The notes under the pieces: generated by a model
Seen by the model: the letters and a program-made list of their open reading frames with translations, nothing else
What the model was told of the DNA's origin: nothing
Databases searched by the model: none
Translations under genes and position numbers: made by a program
Shown: piece by piece, positions 19,817 through 30,300 of the stretch
How positions within the stretch are numbered: position 1 is the first letter of the stretch
Layout of the letters: each line of letters opens with the position of its first letter
Assembly (NCBI GenBank): GCA_016177615.1
Contig: JACOUX010000035.1
Coordinates: 1-54,080, forward strand
DNA: 54,080 bases
Origin: Candidatus Woesearchaeota archaeon
GTDB lineage: Archaea; Nanobdellota; Nanobdellia; Woesearchaeales; GW2011-AR4
Reading direction: 5' to 3'

Positions 19817-22800
19817 TGAAAAGCAAAATTGGAAAAGGATTAGTAAGCCTGCTCACAATAATTATACTGCTAGTCTCTGTTTTAGCTTCAACTGTTTACT
19901 ATGATAATCAAATTACGGCAAATGCCATAAAAGAATATTCATTTGATTCAGCGCAGAATGAACTGCAAATAACAGAAGCCAATGACATTTATGAATTAAG
20001 CCAGCTGAACGAGGGCTGGTATTCTTTAAGAAGCGGCTATGTGTTTTACCTTGAGCATTTTGACTCTTACATTCCCTTGTACATAAGAGTTAATAATCCA
20101 CTGCAGAAGAACGAGATCTTTGTTGTTGATGAAGAAGGAAACGTCGAAGTAAAAAAATTTGATGATGAAAATATCAAATTTTTTTCAGATAATGAAAATG
20201 ATAATAACTTGATTACTGGAGAGGTTACTGGGATGGAGGGGGTGACAGGGAGGCAGACGGCTGTACCAAATTGTGTGAGCACCATTAATACAATAGGTAG
20301 TACGGTATGGAAAAATACTAGATACATTCAGAATTTGGGATGTGAATACTTATATGAAGATTCCAGAAGTGAAAAAATTTGGACATACAAAAAGCCAGAT
20401 GAACCTACAAGATTATATTGGAATCAGAATACAGATGGTTTTAAGGATAGAAAGTGGAGTCGAGGGATATATTTCTCAATCACAAATACTTATGACTCTC
20501 GAACAGGAAAAATAACTTTTTATTCTGGGGAAAAAACACTTCAAGCCATAGGTGGCCTTCCTGATAAAGGGTATGTTCAGGATACAGGTGACAATTTTTA
20601 TCCTGTAGTTAAAAAGGACGGAAAGTATTTTCGTCTTTTGTCTAATGGGGAACCTTCTGATAAAGAATATGATTTTAATGACGTAAAAAACTTTTTGACT
20701 AAAGAACAGCTTCCTCCCAGCAGGACAATAATTCGCTATTCTGACGCTGGGATTGCTACTGACCTTACCACACAACAAATTAATGACGCAAAAAAATTCA
20801 ACCAAGATTCAAAAAATCAGGCATATGTAGAGCAATTCAAGCAATATTTAATGCTGGTAGAAGGCAAAACAGAGGCTGAAGCTAATGAAATAATTAGTAA
20901 TCCAAAATATGTTAGTGATTACCAATATGACTCTAAAAATCTTGACTTCGCTCTAGATAATTCTAACGGTAAAATTGGTCAAAAGACAGCAGAGGCAGCC
21001 ACACAAAAAATTCGGGGAGAAATATTAGATGGAACCATAAAACTTAAAACTCCAGACAACAAAGAATTCAATTTGAAAAATGATTTAATAAAAGGTAATT
21101 CAGGGCAAGACCCGGAAACTATTGAGCCTGGAAAAATTGTCCAAATCGGGGATAAGCTTTATTATAAAAGCAAACAGGGAGAGCACGCCAAAGAATTCCA
21201 ATATGGTTGGAATTTAGCGGAGACTGAACAAAAAAAAGAGTACCAGCCAGATTGGAAATATCTCAAGCACAGTTTCACGATTAAAGCAACAGATTCGGAC
21301 AAGGTTTCATCTTCTTTCAAATTTGACGGAACATACGAAGAATTAGAGGCACATAAAAAACTAATGGCTGGGCAAGGATTTACAGATATTGAAGACAAGA
21401 GGGCTACAACAGAAGAAGCAACTCAGGAGAAGGTAAAAGAGATTGAAGGCGAATGGGTTCCAAGTGACAAGGGCAACTACATAACCAATACTGCTACAAA
21501 AAAATCAAAATTTGCTCAGGGAATTAGTAAAGAAGTACTTGCCAATCAGGAAAACAATAAAATAAAAATCGAAAAAGCATATAATGATTGGCTCAAAACT
21601 CTAAGTTCTGAACACCAGAAGCTCGATGCAAAAGTCTTGCAGGAAATTTTCGTAAAAACTTCTGGGCTGGATCTCCAAGATAGTAATAAACGGCAGATTA
21701 ATCCGGAAGCTCTTCAAAAACTCATAAGGGCAAATTTTGGCTTGCCGGAGCCTGAAGAAGGCGCAGAAACTGAGAAACCCACCACAACAGAAGAAAAAAA
21801 GCCTTATTCAACTATGACGGGGAATGACGGCACCATTTTGTACATCAAGGATAGAAAAGTGATATCACAGGGAACTGCAAAAAGATTGGAAGATGAGCAA
21901 CAATTTGAAGGCAAATTAAAAGAATATACTTCATTGAATGCAGTAGACGAAAACGGAAATTCCCTCTACAAAAGCAAGGACGGGAAAGTTTACAGCGTAA
22001 ATACCAAAGAGTCTACAATAAATGAAATCAAAGGAACATCTTACACCACAATGGAGAAGCTGACAAGTAATTCTGATATATCTATATTAAAAACCAAAAA
22101 TATAGAAGACGGCCAGATAACAGCAATCAGGCTAAAAACTGGAGCTGGGGAAATGACTGTTGATGGCTCAACAGCATTAAGGATAGAGCAGGCTGATAGA
22201 AACAAGCAAAAAATAAATCTTTATTTTGGAGAAAAAGCTAAAGCTGTTGTTTCTGAATTTCCTGCTGAAAAAGAAATTAAGGCTGATACCAAAATATACA
22301 GCCCCGCTAACCCAACCCATTACTGGAAAAAATGCGATGACGGCTCTGGCAGTTATTGCTGGTTTGATGAAAATGATAAGCAAGTATATAGTGAAGCTTT
22401 GAATAACCTTGACTATAAAAATCTAAATAGGATATATGCTTCTCAAAAAGAATTGATGGAAAGGATTTCAGGGCCATCGCCAGCCTCAAACACAATAGAA
22501 ATAACAAACCCAGCCACAGGAAACCTGCTTGAAAAAAGGGAATTGAAAAAGGCAGGCAATGAAGTCGTTTTGGGGTACATTGCAACTTACAGCGAAATTT
22601 ACATTGACAAGCAAGGCAATAGATTAAGCCAGAAAGAGGCTGAAGAGCTGAATAAAAAGAAGCCAGACTCTGCAAGATTAGTATCTCAAGCCAGCCAGGA
22701 AAGGATAAGGCAGGAAGATGGCTCCTACTCGTCAACAACTTACAGGTATAGGGCTGAATCATATACCGATAAAGATGGAAAAAAGCAGTATATTAGGGTT

Positions 22801-23679
22801 GGCGAAGGGGAAACAAGGAATGAAAAAACAGGAAAGAGTGTTGGATTCACATATATTGAAGCTGATCCAGATGAGCCAAGCAGTTATAGGAGAGTAATAT
22901 TTAATGAAAAAGGGGATTTTGTTAAAGCTGTGGATATCAATGGAGAAGAAATACAAAACTCCCAAGATAAAGACAAATTAAAGAACAGGGCCACTTCCTC
23001 AAAAAACCAGCATAAATCAAGGCAGTTCTTCTCCAATGTTGAGAGAGTATTCACAGAATTCCGCGGCTTGGGATTTTATGCGACATTGTTCATAGACGAG
23101 GACAAGCTGCTGGAATGGAGAGAAGCTGTTGACAAGTATTTCGTGCTTAACTACCTGAGCTCGCAGTATTATTCAAGCAAGATTTGCTCAAGCTGGCTTG
23201 ATGGAACACAAGAAGGGATTGCCTACGCGGAAACACCACAAGGATTGGCGCAAATCGGAGCGCATGTTGAAGCAACAAGAACCAAGCCGATAACAGCAGA
23301 TGGCGCAACAGAATTCCTCTATAAGATAACATTCAACGTGAAAAACGGCGACTACGAAAAGGATGTAAGGGCTCCTGAGGAGATGAGGATAAATGTCATG
23401 CTCATTGGGGAAAGGAGCATAGATGTATTCAAGCAGGATCAGGCTGTAAAGAGGGGCACATCATTCGGAAAGTCCGGGAAAAATGCCATTGTGAAGTACA
23501 GCGGCACTTTCTACAGCCAGGTATGCATAAGGTTTGACAAAGTGCCTGAGAAATGGAAGATAAAGGACAAGCTCCTGTGCAATGTAATACAGGAGTCCTC
23601 TGAAGAGCCGACAACGATAAAAGTTCCAGCAGCACCAGGCTCAGGAAGCAGCCCAGCAACAGAGATTAATGATTTTTAA
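19813..23679 (+). CDS. Giant secreted/anchored protein, unknown function
   Basis: ATG at 19813 overlaps the upstream stop (ATGA); MMKSKIGKGLVSLLTIIILLVSVLASTVYY signal anchor; long Lys/Glu-rich ectodomain. Confidence 0.75.
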   Translation: MMKSKIGKGLVSLLTIIILLVSVLASTVYYDNQITANAIKEYSFDSAQNELQITEANDIYELSQLNEGWYSLRSGYVFYLEHFDSYIPLYIRVNNPLQKNEIFVVDEEGNVEVKKFDDENIKFFSDNENDNNLITGEVTGMEGVTGRQTAVPNCVSTINTIGSTVWKNTRYIQNLGCEYLYEDSRSEKIWTYKKPDEPTRLYWNQNTDGFKDRKWSRGIYFSITNTYDSRTGKITFYSGEKTLQAIGGLPDKGYVQDTGDNFYPVVKKDGKYFRLLSNGEPSDKEYDFNDVKNFLTKEQLPPSRTIIRYSDAGIATDLTTQQINDAKKFNQDSKNQAYVEQFKQYLMLVEGKTEAEANEIISNPKYVSDYQYDSKNLDFALDNSNGKIGQKTAEAATQKIRGEILDGTIKLKTPDNKEFNLKNDLIKGNSGQDPETIEPGKIVQIGDKLYYKSKQGEHAKEFQYGWNLAETEQKKEYQPDWKYLKHSFTIKATDSDKVSSSFKFDGTYEELEAHKKLMAGQGFTDIEDKRATTEEATQEKVKEIEGEWVPSDKGNYITNTATKKSKFAQGISKEVLANQENNKIKIEKAYNDWLKTLSSEHQKLDAKVLQEIFVKTSGLDLQDSNKRQINPEALQKLIRANFGLPEPEEGAETEKPTTTEEKKPYSTMTGNDGTILYIKDRKVISQGTAKRLEDEQQFEGKLKEYTSLNAVDENGNSLYKSKDGKVYSVNTKESTINEIKGTSYTTMEKLTSNSDISILKTKNIEDGQITAIRLKTGAGEMTVDGSTALRIEQADRNKQKINLYFGEKAKAVVSEFPAEKEIKADTKIYSPANPTHYWKKCDDGSGSYCWFDENDKQVYSEALNNLDYKNLNRIYASQKELMERISGPSPASNTIEITNPATGNLLEKRELKKAGNEVVLGYIATYSEIYIDKQGNRLSQKEAEELNKKKPDSARLVSQASQERIRQEDGSYSSTTYRYRAESYTDKDGKKQYIRVGEGETRNEKTGKSVGFTYIEADPDEPSSYRRVIFNEKGDFVKAVDINGEEIQNSQDKDKLKNRATSSKNQHKSRQFFSNVERVFTEFRGLGFYATLFIDEDKLLEWREAVDKYFVLNYLSSQYYSSKICSSWLDGTQEGIAYAETPQGLAQIGAHVEATRTKPITADGATEFLYKITFNVKNGDYEKDVRAPEEMRINVMLIGERSIDVFKQDQAVKRGTSFGKSGKNAIVKYSGTFYSQVCIRFDKVPEKWKIKDKLLCNVIQESSEEPTTIKVPAAPGSGSSPATEINDF

Positions 23680-23681
23680 GG
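23662..23681 (+). repeat. Direct repeat, left copy (3' end of upstream CDS, E-I-N-D-F-stop)
   Basis: 19/20 identical to 24369-24388. Confidence 0.8.
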
Positions 23682-23724
23682 CCCAGAAAGGTTTAAATAC
23701 AAAATAAGCAATATTCATTAAATC

Positions 23725-23925
23725 ATGGCAACAACAAACTATGAATGGTTTATAGAAAACAATCTTGACAAATACGCAGGAAAATGGGTGGCAATAGATG
23801 ATAATCGTGTTTTGGATAGTGATACAACTTTAGATAAATTACTAAAAAAACTCAAAGACAGCCACCCAAAATCAAGACCGCTCATTGGGAAAATGACAAA
23901 TAAGCTGCTTAGGCTGCATTCTTAA
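23725..23925 (+). CDS. DUF5678-like small protein
   Basis: NYEWFIENNLDKYAGKWVAIDDNRVLDSDTTLDKLLKKLK resembles DUF5678. Confidence 0.65.
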   Translation: MATTNYEWFIENNLDKYAGKWVAIDDNRVLDSDTTLDKLLKKLKDSHPKSRPLIGKMTNKLLRLHS

Positions 23926-23926
23926 A

Positions 23927-24355
23927 ATGGCTTTAAGCTACAAGTTCAAAAAATTTAGATTAGAAAATGGAATGTATATCAAAAGGCCTGTTGTGAATAT
24001 TATTCTAAAAAATGATGGTAGATCTTTGGAATTTTGGGCTATTCTTGATTCTGGCTCTGACTTAACTACAGTTCCAAATTCAGTTGCTGGCTATTTAGGG
24101 TTAAAAACCGAAGATAAGGAGCTTGATATGGTGGGTTACAAGGGAACCGGAAAAGTCAAACAAGGCAGAATTACAATAGTCTTTAAGGGGAAAGTTCAGC
24201 GACAAGAAGAGATATTAAGCAATGTTCCTGTTGCAATCATGCAGGACACTGAAGAAGAGGATGTCATAATAGGAACTTCAGGGGTATTTGAGAACTTCAG
24301 AATTATTTTTAATGACAGCAAGAATATAAGCCTCGTTAGACTGCATAGCCAATAA
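23927..24355 (+). CDS. Retropepsin-like (clan AA) aspartic protease
   Basis: FWAILDSGSDLTTVPNSVAGYLGL (DSGSD active-site type motif) and later VIIGTSGVFENFRIIFN; directly follows the DUF5678 gene. Confidence 0.7.
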   Translation: MALSYKFKKFRLENGMYIKRPVVNIILKNDGRSLEFWAILDSGSDLTTVPNSVAGYLGLKTEDKELDMVGYKGTGKVKQGRITIVFKGKVQRQEEILSNVPVAIMQDTEEEDVIIGTSGVFENFRIIFNDSKNISLVRLHSQ

Positions 24356-24368
24356 AGCAAGAGAAAGC

Positions 24369-24388
24369 GAGATAAATGATTTTTAAGG
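24369..24388 (+). repeat. Direct repeat, right copy (remnant/duplicate E-I-N-D-F-stop)
   Basis: 19/20 identical to 23662-23681; the single difference is synonymous (ATT/ATA Ile). Confidence 0.8.
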
Positions 24389-24391
24389 GAA

Positions 24392-25165
24392 ATGAAAAAG
24401 CAAAAAAATACAAATTTTCTTGAATGGAACCGCAATATTTTATTATCCTCCATTAAAAAAATCAACACAAGCTTCATTTTAATAATTGCTTTGGATGCAT
24501 TGTTCTATGCGCTGGCGGGATTGCTGGCTTATTTCTGGCTCCAAAGGGTACAGCTCAAGATCCTGTCATTTAATGTGCCGCAAAACCTGGCCTCATTGGG
24601 CTACGAGCAGGTGCAGGCTGTCGCAAAAAGCGCCCAAATGCTTTATGTTTTTCTCATAGCATCATTTATTCTTTTGGTTGTTGCAATAATATTCCTTGCA
24701 AGCATATCCAAGGGAATAATATGGGCAAGAACTATAGGCGCAAAACCAACTCTTAAACTAATCTCCAAATTCCTTGGGCTTAATCTGATATGGATGACAT
24801 TTTGGATTGGATTGGCCATTTCTGCATCCATATTGCTCAATCCCGAAAGCGTTCCTGCTTTTCTGGCAGCAATGCTGTTCATAGCATTATATTTTACAAA
24901 TACTTTGTACACTTTGTTCATAAAAACAGGAAGGTTCTCTTCCCTAAAAGATGCCATCAAATTCAATATTATAAAAGCCCGCATGCTTGCGCTTCCTTAT
25001 GCCTTGGTCTTTGCAATATTTTACCTGCTTGGATTTGCTGCAAATTTGGCAAGCTTCAGGTACTCAAGCATATTGTTCAGCCTGATATTGATAACATATA
25101 CAGCCTGGGTAAGGCATTATGCTTCTTCTTTGGTTCTGGAATTGGAAAAACCAAAACATTTATAA
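24392..25165 (+). CDS. Polytopic membrane protein (about 6 TM), similar in size and layout to 34098-34934
   Basis: Multiple hydrophobic helices across 257 aa. Confidence 0.65.
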   Translation: MKKQKNTNFLEWNRNILLSSIKKINTSFILIIALDALFYALAGLLAYFWLQRVQLKILSFNVPQNLASLGYEQVQAVAKSAQMLYVFLIASFILLVVAIIFLASISKGIIWARTIGAKPTLKLISKFLGLNLIWMTFWIGLAISASILLNPESVPAFLAAMLFIALYFTNTLYTLFIKTGRFSSLKDAIKFNIIKARMLALPYALVFAIFYLLGFAANLASFRYSSILFSLILITYTAWVRHYASSLVLELEKPKHL

Positions 25166-25243
25166 ATAGTATATATGATTTATATATAGATAGTTTTTTT
25201 TCATTATTATTTTATATATAAATAATGTTGTTCCATATATGCA

Positions 25244-25393
25244 ATGAAATATGTCAAAAAGCTGGTTAAGACCAGCGGCGGATTAGTTGTGCGCGTCCCA
25301 TCTGACATAGTAAATCTTCTAAGACTGACAGAAAAGGATTATGTCGAGATAGACTTAACGAGGCTTGATGCCAAAGAATTTAGGAAAAAGTAG
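25244..25393 (+). CDS. Small AbrB/SpoVT-like DNA-binding protein, 49 aa
   Basis: MKYVKKLVKTSGGLVVRVPSDIVNLLRLTEKDYVEIDLTRLDAKEFRKK*; directly precedes the second KAQ-family gene. Confidence 0.65.
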   Translation: MKYVKKLVKTSGGLVVRVPSDIVNLLRLTEKDYVEIDLTRLDAKEFRKK

Positions 25394-25394
25394 A

Positions 25395-27314
25395 ATGGCA
25401 AATAAAAAAAGAGATATAAGGATCAAGGCACAGGCATCGATATTCATGATAGTGGCAGCAGCGGTTTTGCTTCTTGGAATACTTTACTTCATCTACCAAA
25501 GGGCAAGTATTGAAAGGGAAGTTGAAGTTGTGCAGCCTGAAATCTCTCCTGTCAAGCAGTTTGTGGAGAATTGCATAAAAAGCGCTGCAGAAGAAGGCCT
25601 TGACACGATCGGATTGAGCGGAGGCTATATAAAAATACCTGAAGTCATGTCAAGAAACCAAAGGGCTTACTTAACAAAATATCCCGGCTTGGGATTTAAG
25701 AGCCCTTATTGGTGGCATGACGGAATAAGCGCAATTCCAAGCGAGCAGTTCATAAACCAGCAGCTGCGAAGTTATGTTGAAAGCGAGCTTAAAGCGTGCA
25801 CAAACAGCTTTGAGCAGCTCAAAGATCAATTTGACATAAAGGAGCTGAAAAGCCCTGCTGCAGAAGTAAAATTCAATGATAACAATGTGTACATAAAGGT
25901 AAACTACCTTCTTGATATCAGGACAAAAGACGGAAATTTCAGGGCTTCAAGGGAGAATTTTGATTATACTGTCCCGATAAGGTTCAGGAAAGTCTATGAA
26001 TTGGCCAGGCTGATAATGGAAAGGGAAAACAAGGATTATTTCCTGGAAAAGAGGACAATAGACCTTTATTCAATGGATATAGATATTCCTACAACTGACA
26101 TGGAAGCAAGGTGCTCCGCAAAAACATGGCTCCTGAGCGACATACAAAGCAAGATGAAGGAGCTGCTAAGGTTTAATCTTCCTTATATCAGGATAAAAGG
26201 CACAGATTATAACCCGGATTTGTATGTTCCAAGCCCTGACGGAAAAAGCGCTTATTCCAAATCCTACTACCAGCAGCACTACATATGGGACATAGATGAC
26301 AATGCAGCCCGAAAATACAGCAGCATGAAAGTCTCTTTCAGCTATGATGATTGGCCGCTGAGCATCTACGCAAGGCCAATCCAGAATGGAGTGTTAAGGT
26401 CGAATGCGCAGAAAGGCAGCAACATGCTTTCATTTTTTTGCCTGCACATATGGCACTTCACTTACGACATAAGCTATCCTGTCATGGCCACCATAATTGA
26501 CCAGGAGTCAAAAAGCAGCAAGGAATACAGGTTCACATTTCCGTTCAGGGTTTCAATAGACCACAACCAGCCAAACAGGGCAAGCAAAGGAACGGCGCTT
26601 TTTGAATCTGCAGAATCCTCAGAGGAATACTGCAATGAGGCGCAAAATGAAATTACAATCTTCACTGTAAACAATGCAACAGGAGAGGATATAAGGGGAG
26701 TCAACATGACATTTGTATGCGGAAGGTTTTATTGCGATGTTGGTCAAAGCGACTGGGTAAGCCTTGGCGCAGCAGCAGGCATAACAAAAAAGCTGCCTTA
26801 TTGCGTTAATGGAATAATAAAAGGCTCAAAGGAGGGGTTTGCAGATGCCCAGTCTTTTGTGCAGACAGATTCTTTTAGAACCTATGTCCTTGGGCTTAAT
26901 CCTGTAAAAAACATCAAGAATTACAAAATAGTGAAGCACATGATTTCAGACCCATCAACCACCTTGGAGTTGGATACAGGAGAAAAAGCCTCGATATTGA
27001 TAAGGGAAAACAGCACAGGGTATGAGGCATGGGCATATTACCCTATAGATTCGTCACCAGATTCGTATGGGCTTGCGCTGCCTTCAGGAAAAGACGCTGT
27101 TTTTGAAGTGACTATTTTTGTTGGAGACGAGGAAAGCATAAGCGCAGGGTACATTGGAGAATGGAAAGCAAGCAAATCTGAAATAGAGAATGCGGAAGAG
27201 GTGTTGTTCCATGTTGCAGCGCAGGGCTCTGCTTCAGAAGAAGAAAGGGCTTTGTTCATTGCCAGGCTGGAGTCTTACTCTAAAAGCATTCCTGGAACTG
27301 AAATAAGAGGTTAA
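25395..27314 (+). CDS. Large single-pass membrane protein, paralogue of 14473-16623
   Basis: MANKKRDIRIKAQASIFMIVAAAVLLLGILYFIYQ; shared motifs with 14473 product. ATG 25395 preferred over the track start 25365. Confidence 0.75.
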   Translation: MANKKRDIRIKAQASIFMIVAAAVLLLGILYFIYQRASIEREVEVVQPEISPVKQFVENCIKSAAEEGLDTIGLSGGYIKIPEVMSRNQRAYLTKYPGLGFKSPYWWHDGISAIPSEQFINQQLRSYVESELKACTNSFEQLKDQFDIKELKSPAAEVKFNDNNVYIKVNYLLDIRTKDGNFRASRENFDYTVPIRFRKVYELARLIMERENKDYFLEKRTIDLYSMDIDIPTTDMEARCSAKTWLLSDIQSKMKELLRFNLPYIRIKGTDYNPDLYVPSPDGKSAYSKSYYQQHYIWDIDDNAARKYSSMKVSFSYDDWPLSIYARPIQNGVLRSNAQKGSNMLSFFCLHIWHFTYDISYPVMATIIDQESKSSKEYRFTFPFRVSIDHNQPNRASKGTALFESAESSEEYCNEAQNEITIFTVNNATGEDIRGVNMTFVCGRFYCDVGQSDWVSLGAAAGITKKLPYCVNGIIKGSKEGFADAQSFVQTDSFRTYVLGLNPVKNIKNYKIVKHMISDPSTTLELDTGEKASILIRENSTGYEAWAYYPIDSSPDSYGLALPSGKDAVFEVTIFVGDEESISAGYIGEWKASKSEIENAEEVLFHVAAQGSASEEERALFIARLESYSKSIPGTEIRG

Positions 27315-30300
27315 ATGAAAAAAAGAGTTTGCTTTATCATGGCCGTAATTTTGCTGCAATTGATGGCATTAGCCTTAGCTTCAGCCTCAAATGCGCTGAC
27401 AATCTCAAATGTAAGGGTTACAAACATAAATTCCAATGCCGCAACAATCGAATGGGATACTGATGTAATTGCAAACGGAAAAGTGCAATACGGGAAAACA
27501 TCAGGGCTTGGCTATTCCCAAAAGCATGACAATTTTGTTGATAAGCACATAGTTACTGTCTCAAACGGGATAGCGAGCGAAACTATATATTATTTCAGCG
27601 TTGAGTCTTCAGATGCAATTGGAAATTCAGCAGCTGCAAACAATTCAGATAAATTTTTCACATTCAAAACTCCTGACATAACTCCGCCTCCGATAGTCAC
27701 AGGGTTAAGGATTTCCTCGTCCACACAAAGCTCAATATCTTTGGCATGGGACAGCTCAAGCGCAGCAGACATAAGCCATTACATCATTTACAGGAACAAT
27801 ATAAGGATTGCAAATTCCACAGCAGCCGGATTTAATGACACTTCTGCCCAGCCAGGAGCAGCATTCACGTACAGGGTTGCTGCTGTTGACTCAAGCGGCA
27901 ACGAAGGCCTTAAGTCAGACTCATTATCAGCATCAGCAGCTTCAATTGACATGAATGCACCTGCAATAACCAATGTAAATGTCCTTACAGTAACCGATAC
28001 AACAGCAATCATAAAGTGGCTGACAAATGAGAACTCCACATCCATTGTGGCTTTCGGCATAAATGATACAGGCAAAATGCAAACTTCCAGCGGGATTGCC
28101 ACAAACCATTCTGTATCGATTGAAGGCTTAATAAAAGGGCAGAGCTATGTTTTCATAGTCAAATCATGCGACGCATCAGGCAACTGCGCGAACTCATCGG
28201 TAAAGAGCTTTATTGCCGGAAAGGACATAATGCCTCCGTTCATCAATCTTACAATTCCAAGATACATAAGCAGAAGGGTGATTGACTTGACGGGCTCGAC
28301 AGAGCCTTCCTCTTCAATTGCTCTTTTCATCAATGACATGAATGTCCCGAAAAGAAGCCTAAGCGGCAGCGAAACATCCTCAGGCAGATTCACTTTCAGC
28401 CAAATTCAATTGGAGCCAAACAATGCCATAAAAGTAGTTGCAATTGACAGCTCCGGCAACAGAAATGAAAAATTGATTGAAGTAGGGGTTGATACAGAAG
28501 AGCCTGCAATCAGCCTGAATAACGTGACAGCCCTCACATCAAATTCAAATGTAACGATAAGCGGCACTGTAAATGAGCAAGTAGCCATAAGCATTTTTGT
28601 TGACATCAACGTTAATGACTCCTCTGTTCCTCAAAAAATATTTGGGTTGAATGCAACCAAAATAACACAGAATTCAATTGAGATTCATTGGCAGGAGTTA
28701 AGAGAAAAGGATTTTAGCAATTATGCTGTTTATCGCTCTGGAATTCCAATTGCAGTCACAAAGCCGTCAAGCTACAACCTTTTCATAGATGCTTCAGTGG
28801 ACAGCGGAAAATCCTACACATACTCTGTCTCTGCTGTAAATATTTTCGGGAAAGAAGGCCAAAAATCAGATCCATTAACAGCAGCCACTCCAGGCGGTGG
28901 AGAGGTATTTAACAGAAGGGTGGAGCCTGTTGACATATTCGAAGAGCTGTCAAAGCCTTTGCTGGCTTTAAATGCAAGCGGAGCTTTTAATTTTGGAGTG
29001 AAGCTTGGCAAGGGGGATGGAAACTACAAGATCAGGCTGTTGTTTGAGGACAAGGCAAAAAACAGCGTTCTTATTGAGAGAAGCATTAGCCTTGACACAA
29101 AAAAGCCTGAGGTGAAGATAACAAATCCTGGTCCAGGGGCTTTTGTTTATGAGAATGCCGCCAACCAAGTAGATATAATAGGCACAACAAAGCCAAATTC
29201 CAAAGTCCATTTGTATATTGACAGGACTCCATTCACTTTCTATGAGCAGTCATTTGAGGTAAGCGGATTGCCAAATGAAATACAGGACATTCCTGAATCA
29301 ATATCAAAAAAGGCGTATATTGTTGATTTAACCAATATGGAAAAAAGGCTGGAAAACGTTTCAGACAAATTGCTTGAGGCAAAGTGCAAGCTGGGCGTTG
29401 TGACGAATGCATGCAGGGACGGGGCTGACCGCTCAGTGATGTCAGACAGCAAAGGCAATTTTAAATTTGAGGGCGTTGACCTTACCGCAACATTTGGGGC
29501 AGCAGCAAGGTTTACAGAAGTGCGCGAGACAGAAATAAGGGATATCCAGCTTAACCAGGAAGCAGCTAACGCAAAAAGGACAACTCTTGTTGTAGTTGCC
29601 GTTGACCAGGCTGGATTAAAGGGATTTGCTTCACAAACTGTTGGAATAGGGACATGCTGGAGAGGCAACCAGAGCTGGGATGTCATACCATTGACCAATT
29701 TGCAAAGCCCATTCTTGCTCAGCACAGAAAGGCTGGCAGAAGGCACAGAGGCAATAAGGTTTTATTTCAACTTTTCCTATATTGGAAGGGGTGCAAAAGC
29801 AAGAATAAAAATAGTTGCAATTTCAAAGGCATGCTCAAGCTATGAGCTTTCTGACCCAAGATTTAACTTAAGCTGCAAAATACTTCAGGCAGGAGGAAAT
29901 CCGAAGTATTTAAACCCTCCTGATAACACATTAACCTACACTGAAATTCCTCTGGGAAGGCTTCCAAACATGGACAAGTTTGCCGAAGGCGACTGGAAAG
30001 GCTTCCTTAAATCAATAAGCAAGGAAATGACTTTCCCCATTAAGCTTCAGATAAGCTATCAGCATGATATGAATAACGATGGAATTTTGGAAACAGAAGT
30101 GCAGCAGACATGCGAGCAATTAACTTATGTTGTTGACAACTCAATAATTGACCCAAGAAAAGTCCTGCCTGACTTCATGCTGTACGATTTTGTTGATTTT
30201 CTTGACACTTCAATAAAAGGGCTGAGCAAGGCTCAGGAGCAGATTGACCGTGCATTAAACTATGTTGCATATGGGTGCCTTTCCTCATTTGCGCTTAACA

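Larger units (their letters stand above)
23682..24388. mobile_element. Candidate small insertion carrying DUF5678 and retropepsin-like genes, flanked by a 20-bp direct repeat
   Basis: GAGATTAATGATTTTTAAGG (23662-23681) and GAGATAAATGATTTTTAAGG (24369-24388) flank the gene pair. Confidence 0.5.
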
